Assembly: GCF_900753045.1 (NCBI RefSeq) | Contig: NZ_CAADXO010000030.1 | Span: 14,787 to 78,786, forward strand | DNA length: 64,000 bases | Reading direction: 5' to 3' | From: an uncultured Phascolarctobacterium sp. | GTDB taxonomy: Bacteria; Bacillota; Negativicutes; Acidaminococcales; Acidaminococcaceae | Shown here: positions 8,256 to 17,272 of the stretch, one piece after another | How the letters are laid out: every line of letters begins with the position of its first letter | How positions within the stretch are numbered: the first letter of the stretch is position 1 | Position numbers and translations under genes: made by a program | The notes under the pieces: model-generated | What the model saw: the letters and a program-made list of their open reading frames with translations, nothing else | Databases searched by the model: none | What the model was told of the DNA's origin: nothing

Positions 8256-10220
8256 TTACAGATTCCTTTCAGATATGAGCTTGCCGTCACAGATGAACTG
8301 AACCTTGGCATTGCCTGCATATTCCACCTTCTGACGCAAACGCACGCTGCCGTTTTGTGTACCGCTGTACAGCGTTGCCGTGCCGTTGTCATCCGTCAGC
8401 ACAATGCGTACATTGGCAGGCTTGCCGCTCGGTACGACAAAGTCAACGTAGGCGCTCTTCTTATCGCCGCCGGCAGCTACGGTAATCGCTACAGCCGCGC
8501 CGTCGTTAAGGTTACTGCCTACACCTGGGTTGCAGGCCAAAACTACATTCTTTTTGGCACTGGCATCCTGAACCTTTTTGATTTCACCAAGCTTCAGGCC
8601 TGCCTGCTCCAGCATACCCTTAGCTTCGTCAACAGATTTGCCGATAATATCCGGTACCGGCTTGTCGCCTTCGTTAATTACCAGATCGATGGCAGTTCCT
8701 TTGGGAGCCTTGTCCAGGCCCTTCGGCGACTGGCTGAGTACAGCGCCGATTTTACCGCCGTCCACATGCTTGCGCGTCACCTTGCCGACATTAAAGCCTG
8801 CATCCGCCAGCTGCTGCTCCGCCTTCGACAGCGACATGCCCGTAACATCAGGCACAGCCTTCAGCTCCGCACCCTTACAGATGGTCAGGATAATAAGGCT
8901 GCCCTGCTTACGTTTTTCGCCGGCCTTCGGAGACTGCTCCATAACAGTACCGGGCTTAAACTTATCAGGATCGCCGTATTTTTCCTCCAGCTCTACCTTA
9001 AACTCCTTTTCCTCAAGCAGCTTCTGTGCTTCAACTACCGTCATATTGGTAACATTAGGCACTTCAATTTCCGCCAGGTTGCGGTTGAAGATAAAGTGCG
9101 CTACCAGTGAAATTGCTACTACCGCAGCAGTAATCATTACTATCAGTTTGGTATAATTCAGCTTTTTCTTAACCACCGATTTTTCATCCCCTGCTTTTTC
9201 GGAAGGCATTGCCTCCTGCTTTTCCTGAATTTTTTCCGGCTCTTGTGTTACAGCCGGAGTTACCTGCTTCGGCGGCAGCTCACTGCGCACCGGCTTCATA
9301 ATTACCGTAGCACCGTCATCAGGGCTATCGACAACATTGCCGTTAGACTTCACCGCGCCCAGCTCCTGATGATAGTCCTCGCTACTGAACGGGAAGAGCT
9401 TCATCTTCAGGTTCAGCAAATCGCGTCGCATCTGTCCGGCGTTAGCGTATCTGTCCTCACAGCGCTTCGCCAGCGCCTTGTTCATAATCTCCTGCATGCC
9501 CTCGGGAACATTATCCATGTAGTCCTTCAGCTGCGGCACAGGCTTTTCTACATGCATCATAGCAACAGAAACAGCCGTAGTACCGACGTAGGGAACCTCA
9601 CCCGTAAGCATTTCGAAGAGTACTATGCCCAAGGAATAGACATCGCTGCTGGCAGTAATCTTACCGCCGCAGGCCTGCTCCGGCGAAATATAATGCACCG
9701 AACCCATCACCGATTTGGAATAAACCATCGTCTGATTCGTGACCATTTTGGCAATACCGAAATCAGCGATTTTAGGATTCATATTTTTATCTATCAAAAT
9801 ATTCTGCGGCTTGATGTCACAGTGAATAATATTATGGCTATGAGCATGCTGCAGCGCATCTGCAAGTCGCACAGCGATTTCCAGCACAGTATTCAGGCTC
9901 AGCTTGTGCTCCTTCATATACTCCTTCAGAGTAACACCGTCAACATATTCCATAACTATATACTGGTTGCTGCCTTCCGACACAACATCATAAATGTTGA
10001 TGATATACGGATGCACCAGACGCGCCGCGGATTTTGCCTCCCTGCGGAACTGCTCCAGCAGCTCGTTGTCCTCGAGGAACTGGTCGCGCAGCATTTTCAC
10101 GGCTACATTACGGTCCAAAAGCTGGTCGTGGGCCAAAAAGACTTCGGCCATACCGCCATAGCCAATCGGACGAATAATCTCATAGCGTCCGTTCAAGATG
10201 GTCTTGCCATTTTTATCCAT
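8256..10220 (-). CDS. prkC: PASTA-domain Ser/Thr protein kinase (PrkC/StkP type)
   Basis: A membrane kinase that senses cell-wall fragments and phosphorylates proteins of division and translation. Residues 13-270 form the kinase domain, with Lys42 in the ATP site, HCDIKPQN at 133-140 (catalytic Asp135) and DFG at 153-155. HCD replaces the common HRD, so the arginine is absent. One membrane span lies near 355-376. Three PASTA repeats follow, each starting like VPNVTNMTV, VPDVTGMSL or VPDIIGKSV, and then a beta-rich tail of about 70 residues. It overlaps the phosphatase gene by eight bases, so phosphorylation and dephosphorylation are co-expressed. Confidence 0.95.
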   Translation of the reverse strand: MDKNGKTILNGRYEIIRPIGYGGMAEVFLAHDQLLDRNVAVKMLRDQFLEDNELLEQFRREAKSAARLVHPYIINIYDVVSEGSNQYIVMEYVDGVTLKEYMKEHKLSLNTVLEIAVRLADALQHAHSHNIIHCDIKPQNILIDKNMNPKIADFGIAKMVTNQTMVYSKSVMGSVHYISPEQACGGKITASSDVYSLGIVLFEMLTGEVPYVGTTAVSVAMMHVEKPVPQLKDYMDNVPEGMQEIMNKALAKRCEDRYANAGQMRRDLLNLKMKLFPFSSEDYHQELGAVKSNGNVVDSPDDGATVIMKPVRSELPPKQVTPAVTQEPEKIQEKQEAMPSEKAGDEKSVVKKKLNYTKLIVMITAAVVAISLVAHFIFNRNLAEIEVPNVTNMTVVEAQKLLEEKEFKVELEEKYGDPDKFKPGTVMEQSPKAGEKRKQGSLIILTICKGAELKAVPDVTGMSLSKAEQQLADAGFNVGKVTRKHVDGGKIGAVLSQSPKGLDKAPKGTAIDLVINEGDKPVPDIIGKSVDEAKGMLEQAGLKLGEIKKVQDASAKKNVVLACNPGVGSNLNDGAAVAITVAAGGDKKSAYVDFVVPSGKPANVRIVLTDDNGTATLYSGTQNGSVRLRQKVEYAGNAKVQFICDGKLISERNL

Positions 10221-10959
10221 TACAGCTTTCCTCCCCCTGCGTAGTTAAATCAATCAGAATCAGGGACACGTTATCGCGTCCGCCGTTGTCCAAGCTCTGC
10301 TCCAGCAGCTTGTCAGCAGCCTGCTCCGGATCTGCACAGCCTATAATCCGGCTGATTTCAGCTGCACGCAGCATGTCGGACAGACCGTCGCTGCACAGCA
10401 GCAGCCTGTCACCCTCCTGCAGACGGAAGCTGAAGAAATCAGCATTGACTGTTTCCTCGACCCCCAGGGCTTGCAGCAAAATATTGCGCTGCGGATGTAC
10501 AAAGGCTTCCTCGTCCGTGATTTTTCCCTGTTCCTTTAAATCTGCTACCAGTGTATGGTCATGCGTCAGCTGCTCCAGCTTGTCGTTGCGGAACAGATAC
10601 AGTCTGCTGTCGCCTACATGGCAGCAGTAGCCGTGGCCGTCCCCCGGCAGATAAAGCGCCGTCATCGTCGTTCCCATGCCGGAATAGCTTTCGTTGCTCA
10701 CCGCCATTTTATAAACGTGCGTATTGGCCTTGTCAAAGGCCTCCAGCATGACCTTACGGATATTCTGTTCCTCCTGCTCATGGCGCAGGCTGTGTGTCGC
10801 AGCCTCAAAGGCTTTAATAGTAGACCTGCTGGCAATTTCACCTGCCGCATAGCCTCCCATGCCGTCGGCAACGGCAAAAAGAGAAGGCTCGCGTACCAGC
10901 AGCGCATCTTCATTATTCTCTCTGACCAGGCCCACATGGGTTCTGCTGATTACCTGCAT
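10213..10959 (-). CDS. PP2C-type protein phosphatase (PrpC/Stp)
   Basis: Reverses phosphorylation by the adjacent PASTA kinase. Metal-binding motifs are NED at 16-18, ADGMGGYAAGE at 31-41, LLCSDGLSDML and GGRDNVSLIL near the C-terminus. Length 248 residues matches bacterial PPM phosphatases. Its start overlaps the rlmN stop (TAATG), and its end overlaps the kinase start. This phosphatase-kinase order is widely conserved in Firmicutes. Confidence 0.95.
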   Translation of the reverse strand: MQVISRTHVGLVRENNEDALLVREPSLFAVADGMGGYAAGEIASRSTIKAFEAATHSLRHEQEEQNIRKVMLEAFDKANTHVYKMAVSNESYSGMGTTMTALYLPGDGHGYCCHVGDSRLYLFRNDKLEQLTHDHTLVADLKEQGKITDEEAFVHPQRNILLQALGVEETVNADFFSFRLQEGDRLLLCSDGLSDMLRAAEISRIIGCADPEQAADKLLEQSLDNGGRDNVSLILIDLTTQGEESCNG

Positions 10960-12014
10960 TATTTTTGCTCCTGTTCCTTGGCAAATTTAGCCCGCAGCTG
11001 ACCGCAGGCTGCATCAATATCCTTGCCCATCTCCTTACGAACGGTAGCGTTAATCCTGTTTTTCTGCAGGATGCGCAAAAAGCGTTCTACTGCCGCTTTG
11101 GACGGACGCTCAAAGCCCTGCTCCGGTACCGGGTTGGCCGGTATCAGATTAACGGATGCCTGCTTATAGCGCAGGTAATTGCTCAAAAGCTCCGCGTCCT
11201 GCGGACTGTCATTTTTTCCCTTCAACAGAATATATTCATAAGTTATCTGCCTGCCGCTGGCCTTGCTGTAGCTTTCAGCAGCTGTCAGCACATCCACAAA
11301 GGGATAGCCCTTGTTGACAGGCATCAGCGCCGTACGCAGCTCGTTTTTTACCGCGTGCAGCGAAATTGCCAGATTTATCGGCTTGCCCTGCTCCTCCAGG
11401 CGCTTGATGCCCGGAATGATGCCGCAGGTGGAAAGCGTCATATTGCGATAGCTCATGTTACAGGTGTCCTCGCGATGCAGAAAATCCAGCGCCTGCAAAA
11501 CGCTGTCAAAGTTCAGCATCGGCTCACCGCTGCCCATCACTACCACTCTGCTCACCATCGCCCCATGCTCACGCAGACGCTCGTTGAACAGGTAAACCTG
11601 AGCCACGATTTCTGCTGCCGTCAGGTTGCGTACAGCGCCCTTCAGGCCGCTGGCGCAGAAGGCGCAGTGCATATCGCAGCCGACCTGGCTGGAAACGCAC
11701 ACGCTATAGCCGTAATCATGGTGCATCAGAACAGTTTCTACCGAATTGCCGTCCGGCAAGCCCAAGAGCAGCTTGCTCGTCATTCCGTCGGAGGAATTCT
11801 GCTCGCGCAAAATTTCCAGACTGCGCGGCAGCACGGTGAATTTTTTCTGCAGCACGGCGATATCGGCCTTGCTCAGGTTGTGCATAGCGGCAAAATCAAA
11901 GACCGACTTTTGGTACAGCCATTGAAATACCTGCTTGGCACGGAACTTTTTCAGTCCTGCCGCTACAAATAAATCCTGTAATTCTTCTATTGGTAAAGCA
12001 AAAATATCTTGCAT
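10959..12014 (-). CDS. rlmN: Dual-specificity RNA methyltransferase RlmN
   Basis: A radical SAM enzyme that methylates C2 of A2503 in 23S rRNA and A37 of some tRNAs. The CxxxCxxC cluster is Cys113, Cys117 and Cys120 in GCDMHCAFCASG. A C-terminal cysteine in DAACGQL is the expected methyl-carrying residue. SAM-binding GSGEPMLN is also present. Length 351 residues is typical. It sits between rsmB and the PP2C gene, with 15 bases to the former and a one-base overlap with the latter. Confidence 0.96.
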   Translation of the reverse strand: MQDIFALPIEELQDLFVAAGLKKFRAKQVFQWLYQKSVFDFAAMHNLSKADIAVLQKKFTVLPRSLEILREQNSSDGMTSKLLLGLPDGNSVETVLMHHDYGYSVCVSSQVGCDMHCAFCASGLKGAVRNLTAAEIVAQVYLFNERLREHGAMVSRVVVMGSGEPMLNFDSVLQALDFLHREDTCNMSYRNMTLSTCGIIPGIKRLEEQGKPINLAISLHAVKNELRTALMPVNKGYPFVDVLTAAESYSKASGRQITYEYILLKGKNDSPQDAELLSNYLRYKQASVNLIPANPVPEQGFERPSKAAVERFLRILQKNRINATVRKEMGKDIDAACGQLRAKFAKEQEQK

Positions 12015-12029
12015 TCTCTTACCTCTATG

Positions 12030-13412
12030 TTACTGCTTTTTCATCAGCTTACAGATATAAAAGCCGTCGATGCCGTCATTCTGCGGCAGAAGCTGCAACT
12101 CCTGTACCTGCTCTCCCGTCAGCGGATGTGTGAATTCCACACGCTTCCATTCGGGATGCTGCGTTAAAAACTCTTCCACCAGATAATGGTTTTCGCTCTG
12201 CTCAATCGTACAGGTGCTGTAAACCATCGTGCCGCCATCCTTCACGTACTGTGCGGCATTCTTTAAAATTGCCAGCTGCAGCGGCGGGAACAGCTTCAAG
12301 TCCTTACGCTGCTTGCGCCAGCGTGCTTCCGCACGGCGGCGCAGCACACCCAGACCGGAGCAGGGTGCATCAACCAAAACTCTGTCAAACGCGCCCAGCC
12401 ATTCGCTGCGCAGCTGCAGAGCATCGTTCTGCAGTGCTTTGACGCTCTTCATTCCCAGACGGGCAGCATTTTCGGCAATCAGCTCCAGCTTGTGCTCGTG
12501 GATATCGCAGGCGATAACCTCGCCCTTATCCTGCATAAGCTGTGCCACGTGCGTTGCCTTGCCGCCGGGAGCGCTGCACATATCCAGCACGCGCATTCCG
12601 GGCTGCGGCGCCAGCACCGGCGCTACCAGCATGGAGCTTTCGTCCTGAATATAAAAATGCTGCGGCAGCGCTGCCAAAAGTGTATGCAGCGACGGCAGAT
12701 GCTCTGCCACAATGCCGTAGGGACTCCATTCGGAAGCACGCACCTGCGCACCCATTTCCGTCAGATCCGCCAACAGCTTGTCGCGTGTAGTCACCAGCGT
12801 ATTGACACGCAGGCACACCGGCGCAGCCGTGTTATCAAATTCCAGCAGGCGTTCGGTGCCGCCGCGGCCCCACGGGCCCAGCCAGCGCTTCACCAGCCAG
12901 CGAGGATGGTAATACTTCAGCGACAGATAATCGGCATCCTGCTTTTCGGCATCAGGCAGGACGAATGCTCCTGCCTCCTGCTTACGCAGCAGACCACGCA
13001 GAACGCCGTTGACGAACTTGGCGCTGCCCTCATGGCTCACCGAGCGCGCCAGCTTCACAGCCTCGTTTACTGCCGCCGACGCAGGAATGCGCGTCATATA
13101 CAGCAGCTGGTAGGTGCTGATGCGCAGTATCGCCAGAATATCACTGGCCACCTTGTCCAGCGAACGGCTGACGCACTGCGCCAGATACCAGTCCAGCGTA
13201 CCGCTGGCCTTTACCGTGCCGTAGACCAGCTCCGTTGCCAGCCTTCTGTCAAGGTCGCTCAGTCTGCTGCCGCGCAGATACTGGTTCAGCGCGATATTCG
13301 TATAAGCGCCATCCTCCAGCACCATACGTACCAAAAGCGCCGCTGCTCCGCGGGCACTCTCAGGATAATTTGCTTTTTGTTCCTTCCGCATGCTTTGTTT
13401 CTTCCTCATCAT
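12030..13412 (-). CDS. rsmB: 16S rRNA m5C967 methyltransferase RsmB
   Basis: Methylates C967 of 16S rRNA. An N-terminal NusB-like helical domain (about residues 20-150) precedes the SAM methyltransferase domain. The latter has DMCSAPGGKATH as motif I, the motif IV cysteine in DAPCSGLG, and the catalytic cysteine in YSTCTIEQSEN. The coding region overlaps the 3' end of the DUF116 gene by 53 bases if the first ATG pair (13412/13409) is used. ATG at 13391 has the better spaced AGGAAG and gives 453 residues, so the true start may be there. Confidence 0.92.
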   Translation of the reverse strand: MMRKKQSMRKEQKANYPESARGAAALLVRMVLEDGAYTNIALNQYLRGSRLSDLDRRLATELVYGTVKASGTLDWYLAQCVSRSLDKVASDILAILRISTYQLLYMTRIPASAAVNEAVKLARSVSHEGSAKFVNGVLRGLLRKQEAGAFVLPDAEKQDADYLSLKYYHPRWLVKRWLGPWGRGGTERLLEFDNTAAPVCLRVNTLVTTRDKLLADLTEMGAQVRASEWSPYGIVAEHLPSLHTLLAALPQHFYIQDESSMLVAPVLAPQPGMRVLDMCSAPGGKATHVAQLMQDKGEVIACDIHEHKLELIAENAARLGMKSVKALQNDALQLRSEWLGAFDRVLVDAPCSGLGVLRRRAEARWRKQRKDLKLFPPLQLAILKNAAQYVKDGGTMVYSTCTIEQSENHYLVEEFLTQHPEWKRVEFTHPLTGEQVQELQLLPQNDGIDGFYICKLMKKQ

Positions 13413-14175
13413 CTTCCATAAATGCTAAAATTGCTGCTTCCAGCTTATTGATATCTACCCGTGTATTAAAGCAGGGACCGAAGGGACGCTCGTTTAAAAC
13501 GCCCAGCACCGGCAGCGGAAATACATCCTGAATGCCGCTGGTCAGGTCACGCTCGCAGGCCACGGCCACAATAGCCTTCGGCCTTGCCTGCTTAACCATC
13601 TGCCTTGCCAGCGTACCACCTGTGGCCACAGCAAAATGGCAACCGTACTTGTGCGCCAGCCCCAGCATAGCACCTACGCTGCAGCGTCCGCACTGACGGC
13701 AGTTCTCTACATTACGGGTTATCTTATGTACGCAGGTATCCAACTGGATACAATGCGGTGTTAAAATCATAATTCGGTTGGCAGGCACCTTCACCTTATG
13801 CTGCAGCACCAGATTGTTGCTGACCTCGATAAAGGACTGCTCAATGCGGTCACGGGGAATATTGAACAAGCGTCCCAGTACTACCGCAAAGGGGAAAAGA
13901 ATATTAATCGCCTTCCACGCCCAAAAATACAAAATTTTGAGCACCGGTATTCCCAACAGCGCCATGACAATTCCCAGCACGCCGCTGAGCATCGCCAACA
14001 CGATGAGCACGCCGAAAAAGCCGAAAATTATCGGCAGGAAGCGGCTAATTTCATAAAGCCCCGGAAAGGTTACCTTCCAGACCACATAAAACATCAGCGC
14101 ACCTAACACGGCGCTGATGGAGGTCAGAGCCATAAATATACGTTTTTTGGGCTTAAATACACTATCTTCGTTCAT
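13360..14175 (-). CDS. DUF116 family membrane protein
   Basis: A conserved protein of unknown function. Residues 13-35 and about 45-105 form hydrophobic membrane segments. The cytoplasmic half contains CIQLDTCVHKITRNVENC and then CRQCGRCSVG, a cysteine arrangement that could hold a metal or Fe-S centre. The region VAVACERDLTSGIQD is typical of DUF116. Genes of this family commonly lie between fmt and rsmB in Negativicutes and Clostridia, as here. The acidic tail overlaps the rsmB start. No function is claimed. Confidence 0.85.
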   Translation of the reverse strand: MNEDSVFKPKKRIFMALTSISAVLGALMFYVVWKVTFPGLYEISRFLPIIFGFFGVLIVLAMLSGVLGIVMALLGIPVLKILYFWAWKAINILFPFAVVLGRLFNIPRDRIEQSFIEVSNNLVLQHKVKVPANRIMILTPHCIQLDTCVHKITRNVENCRQCGRCSVGAMLGLAHKYGCHFAVATGGTLARQMVKQARPKAIVAVACERDLTSGIQDVFPLPVLGVLNERPFGPCFNTRVDINKLEAAILAFMEDDEEETKHAEGTKSKLS

Positions 14176-14207
14176 TAAAAGATTACTCCTTCAATTTACA
14201 GCCTGCT

Positions 14208-15143
14208 TCAGGCAAGCAGGTCGCCCTCCTGTACACCGCGGCCGTTCAGAAAAACCTGCGCCGGCATACGTTTTTTGGATTCGGGCTGTACCTCGGTGAT
14301 TTCCAGTACTCCCTCACCGCAAGCTACAAAGAAGCTGTGCTTGCCGGTTTCGATAACAGTACCGGCAGCTGCAGCGCTGTTTTTATCAGTCATTTTGCTG
14401 CCCCAGATTTTCAGGCTCTTGCCGTTCGGCAGCTTGGTAAAGGTGCTGGGTGCAGGATTAAAGCCACGGATAAGGTTGTGTACCTCCTGTGCTGTTTTGC
14501 TCCAGTCGATATGCTCCATGCTGCGGTCGAGAAGTGTCGCATAGGTAGCCTGCTCGTTATCCTGCGGTTCCGCAACGGCAGTACCTGCCGCAATCTTGTC
14601 GATAACCTGCAGCAGCAGCGCCGCACCCTGCTCACGCAGAGCGTCATGCAGCTCGCCCATCGTGGTATTTTCTTCGATAGGCACTACCACCTTGTCCAGC
14701 ATTGCACCGGTATCCATACCGATATCCATCTGCATAATCGTTACGCCCGATTCCTTTTCGCCCTTGATAATGGCATACTGAATCGGCGCCGCACCGCGAT
14801 ATTTCGGCAGCAGCGAAGCGTGTACGTTGATGCAGCCGTATTTCGGCAGCTCCAGAATTTCCTTGCTCAAGAACTGGCCGAAGGCAGCTACAACAATCAG
14901 CTCCGGCTGCAGCTCGTGCAGCAGCTCAACAAATTCGGGTGTTTTAACCTTTTGCGGCTGGTAAACAGTTAGGCCCTGCGCCAGCGCGTATTCTTTAACC
15001 GGTGTTTGCAGCAGCTTGTTGCCGCGTCCCTTAGGACGGTCCGGCTGAGTTACTACCGCAAGAATTTCATGCTTGCCGCTTTCGCACAGCGCCTGCAGAC
15101 TGCCTACTGCGAAATCCGGCGTTCCCATAAATACTATACGCAT
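14208..15143 (-). CDS. fmt: Methionyl-tRNA formyltransferase
   Basis: Formylates Met-tRNAfMet using 10-formyltetrahydrofolate. The start MRIVFMGTPDFAV and the catalytic region INVHASLLPKYRGAAPIQ (about residues 108-125, HxSLLPxxRG) are diagnostic. Length is 311 residues. It follows def by about 50 bases, giving the classic def-fmt pair. Here priA, often adjacent to this pair in Firmicutes, is about 3.8 kb away on the same strand. Confidence 0.97.
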   Translation of the reverse strand: MRIVFMGTPDFAVGSLQALCESGKHEILAVVTQPDRPKGRGNKLLQTPVKEYALAQGLTVYQPQKVKTPEFVELLHELQPELIVVAAFGQFLSKEILELPKYGCINVHASLLPKYRGAAPIQYAIIKGEKESGVTIMQMDIGMDTGAMLDKVVVPIEENTTMGELHDALREQGAALLLQVIDKIAAGTAVAEPQDNEQATYATLLDRSMEHIDWSKTAQEVHNLIRGFNPAPSTFTKLPNGKSLKIWGSKMTDKNSAAAAGTVIETGKHSFFVACGEGVLEITEVQPESKKRMPAQVFLNGRGVQEGDLLA

Positions 15144-15194
15144 TTGTTTTCCTCCGTATATCTTTCTATTTTTCTTTCGTATCCCGATCAGGAT

Positions 15195-15677
15195 TTATCT
15201 TAAAGCATCCTCTGGATTTTCCTTCTGCTTAGGCGAAATGGTTTTAGCCTTGTCGATGAACAGAATGCCGTCCAGATGGTCCAGCTCATGCTGAACGCAG
15301 ACAGCCAGCAGACCGCTTGCGGAAAGCAGCATGCGTTGGCCGGTTTTGTCGGTGAATTCGCATTCCACATATTCGGAGCGTTCTACCTCGCCTTCGTAAT
15401 CAGGCACGGAAAGACAGCCTTCGCTGCCCAGCACCTTGCCCTCGCGTTTAACGATTACAGGGTTAATCAGCTCGTACAGGCCTTCACCTACGTCAATAAC
15501 TACTACGCGCTTGCTTACACCCACCTGCGGTGCTGCCAGGCCTACGCCGTCGGCCGCATACATTGTTTCTGCCATATCACGCAGCAGACGCTGCAATTTT
15601 TTATCTATACGCTCTACCGGTTGAGCCACCTCACGCAGCACCGGAGCGCCAGCAATCACTATTTTTAACTTAGCCAT
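15195..15677 (-). CDS. def: Peptide deformylase
   Basis: Removes the N-formyl group from nascent proteins. All three family motifs are present: GVGLAAPQVG, EGCLSVP with the metal cysteine, and QHELDHLDG (HExxH). Length of 160 residues is that of the shorter type common in Gram-negative and many anaerobic bacteria. It is the first gene of the minus-strand run through rpe. A good Shine-Dalgarno (AAGGAGG) precedes the ATG. Confidence 0.97.
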   Translation of the reverse strand: MAKLKIVIAGAPVLREVAQPVERIDKKLQRLLRDMAETMYAADGVGLAAPQVGVSKRVVVIDVGEGLYELINPVIVKREGKVLGSEGCLSVPDYEGEVERSEYVECEFTDKTGQRMLLSASGLLAVCVQHELDHLDGILFIDKAKTISPKQKENPEDALR

Positions 15678-15785
15678 TTTTGTTCCTCCTTGTATCTATT
15701 CCAATAGTTCATTATAACACATTACTACAGGAAAAAACAAATTCTCTGCACAGGCTTCCTCATATATTTAAGCAAATACTGCAAA

Positions 15786-15828
15786 AGCCTTCTGCATCAG
15801 GAGAATTTTCCATCAGAAGCAGAAGGCT
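15786..15828 (-). terminator. Terminator of the sugar-binding lipoprotein gene
   Basis: Perfect ten-base arms AGCCTTCTGC and GCAGAAGGCT lie 18 bases beyond the stop at 15846. A moderately T-rich run follows on the minus strand. Confidence 0.65.
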
Positions 15829-15845
15829 CTTAAGCTTTTTGTTAT

Positions 15846-16883
15846 TTATTTTTTATAATTGTTTTTATCTGCCATACGGATACCGGTATTTACCAGCTTC
15901 TGTGCAGGCTTGCTGCCATCTTTTGCTGCAGCAGCGGCAGCCATCACAGCCTCATAGCCCATTTTATACTGATTCTGTACAGCAACGGCGATACTATAGT
16001 TTTTATCCTCCAGGCCAAGCAAAGTCTTTTTGCCAAGGTCAAAGCCGGTAACGGCAATATCCTTGCGGCCTGCAGCCATTACAGCCTCCACGGTTGCATT
16101 AGTGGAGCCGTTGTTGCAGGCGATAATGCCCTTAACATTATGAGTGTTTTTGATTTTATCGGCAACCAGCTTAGCGGCGCCCGCTTCATCACCATAGTTG
16201 ATAATGTAATCATGTTCGATTTTCCAGCTTGCAGGAGCAAATTTACCCCAGTTTGCCATAATGCTGTTCAGACGGTCGGCAATCGTAGTGCTGGCCAAGG
16301 TGCTGACATGTACCAGAACTGTTGCCTCCTCGGATTCCTTAACGCCGTTAGCCTTCATCTGCTCTACCATCTGCTGGCAAACCTCGGCACCGGCTTCCAG
16401 ATTGTTGGTGAGGAAGGCTGCATCATAATCATTGCTGCTGAGTGCAGTATCAACCAAAAATACCGGCAGCTTCTGCTCGCGCAGTGTTTTCGCACTTGCT
16501 GTCATATTGGAGCTGTCCGCCGGAGCAAGAATTACTGCGTCCGCTTTTTTGCCGGGAAGCTCTTTGACCATATCGCGCTGCAGCTCCCAGTCGCCGTCCT
16601 TCATAACGCCGCCTACATAAACGTTAACGTCAGCCTTAGCTGCGCCGTCCTTAATACCGCGAATAACTTCTTCCCAATAGTTACCCTTCATAACCTTAAG
16701 TACGGCATAGACGTTTTTGCGTCCTTCCTTAATCTCTGTCACAGGCTCAAAATCCTGCTTAGTTTTGGCATTCATAACCTTTTGTGTTACCGCGCCCTGT
16801 TGCGCATTGTTGCCGCTGCAACCTGCAACGCCTACGAGCAGCAAAGCCGAGAATAAAACTGCTAATAATTTTTTCATACCCAT
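15846..16883 (-). CDS. ABC-type sugar-binding lipoprotein (Peripla_BP_4 type), orphan
   Basis: A periplasmic-binding protein of the ribose/galactose cluster. The first 22 residues are a lipoprotein signal with lipobox VAGC. The mature part shows the two-lobe pattern of the family: VILAPADSSNMTASAKTL, ACNNGSTNATVEAVMAAG and VTGFDLGKK. No permease or ATPase gene lies nearby, so it is an orphan component that may use a transporter encoded elsewhere or act as a sensor. Its promoter overlaps a strong palindrome (16905-16935), suggesting repressor control. The substrate cannot be told. Confidence 0.85.
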   Translation of the reverse strand: MGMKKLLAVLFSALLLVGVAGCSGNNAQQGAVTQKVMNAKTKQDFEPVTEIKEGRKNVYAVLKVMKGNYWEEVIRGIKDGAAKADVNVYVGGVMKDGDWELQRDMVKELPGKKADAVILAPADSSNMTASAKTLREQKLPVFLVDTALSSNDYDAAFLTNNLEAGAEVCQQMVEQMKANGVKESEEATVLVHVSTLASTTIADRLNSIMANWGKFAPASWKIEHDYIINYGDEAGAAKLVADKIKNTHNVKGIIACNNGSTNATVEAVMAAGRKDIAVTGFDLGKKTLLGLEDKNYSIAVAVQNQYKMGYEAVMAAAAAAKDGSKPAQKLVNTGIRMADKNNYKK

Positions 16884-16904
16884 ACTGTCAACCTCCGCTT
16901 ATTT

Positions 16905-16935
16905 ATATGAGCAACATTTCAAAGTTTGCTCATAT
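16905..16935. promoter_or_regulatory. Palindromic operator candidate
   Basis: Ten-base arms ATATGAGCAA and TTGCTCATAT are perfectly complementary and separated by 11 bases. The element lies just downstream of the -10 box of the orphan sugar-binding gene and about 20 bases before its start codon. That is where a repressor would block initiation. The cognate regulator is not in the window. Confidence 0.6.
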
Positions 16936-16947
16936 GTTATCAACAAT

Positions 16948-16975
16948 ATTATAACATTTTTACAAGAAAAATCAA
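16948..16975 (-). promoter_or_regulatory. Promoter of the sugar-binding lipoprotein gene
   Basis: On the minus strand TTGATT (16970-16975) and a perfect TATAAT (16948-16953) are spaced by 16 bases. They sit directly before the palindrome at 16905-16935. Confidence 0.65.
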
Positions 16976-17195
16976 GCAATTTGTAATCTTTGTTCGTTTT
17001 AACCTAAACTCAATAACCACGTAAACATTAAAGAATAAAAGACTCAGCAAGCATTATATTTATCACAAATCAAAGCTGTTTTTCTGCGTTTAAATCAAAG
17101 ATAAATATTATTTTTGTCCTCTTTCACTTCACAATAGCTTGCGTCAGGTAAAGATAACTTTACAAAAGCCTCTTTCTTCTCATCAAAGTTTGTGC

Positions 17196-17201
17196 TATAA
17201 T
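17196..17201 (+). promoter_or_regulatory. -10 box of the double-ACT gene
   Basis: TATAAT with a weak T-rich -35 region (TTTCTT, 17 bases away) about 70 bases before the start codon. Confidence 0.45.
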
Positions 17202-17272
17202 CTTTTATTAAGCAAGCAAAAACTGACAACAGTGCAGCCCGCTTTATGATAATTTAGGGAGGATTTTTACAT

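Larger units (their letters stand above)
16884..17272. other. 389-base divergent intergenic region
   Basis: The left part holds the promoter and palindrome of the binding-protein gene. The right part holds a TATAAT for the ACT gene at 17196-17201. The AT-rich middle, about 16985-17185, shows no gene or convincing RNA structure. Confidence 0.5.
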
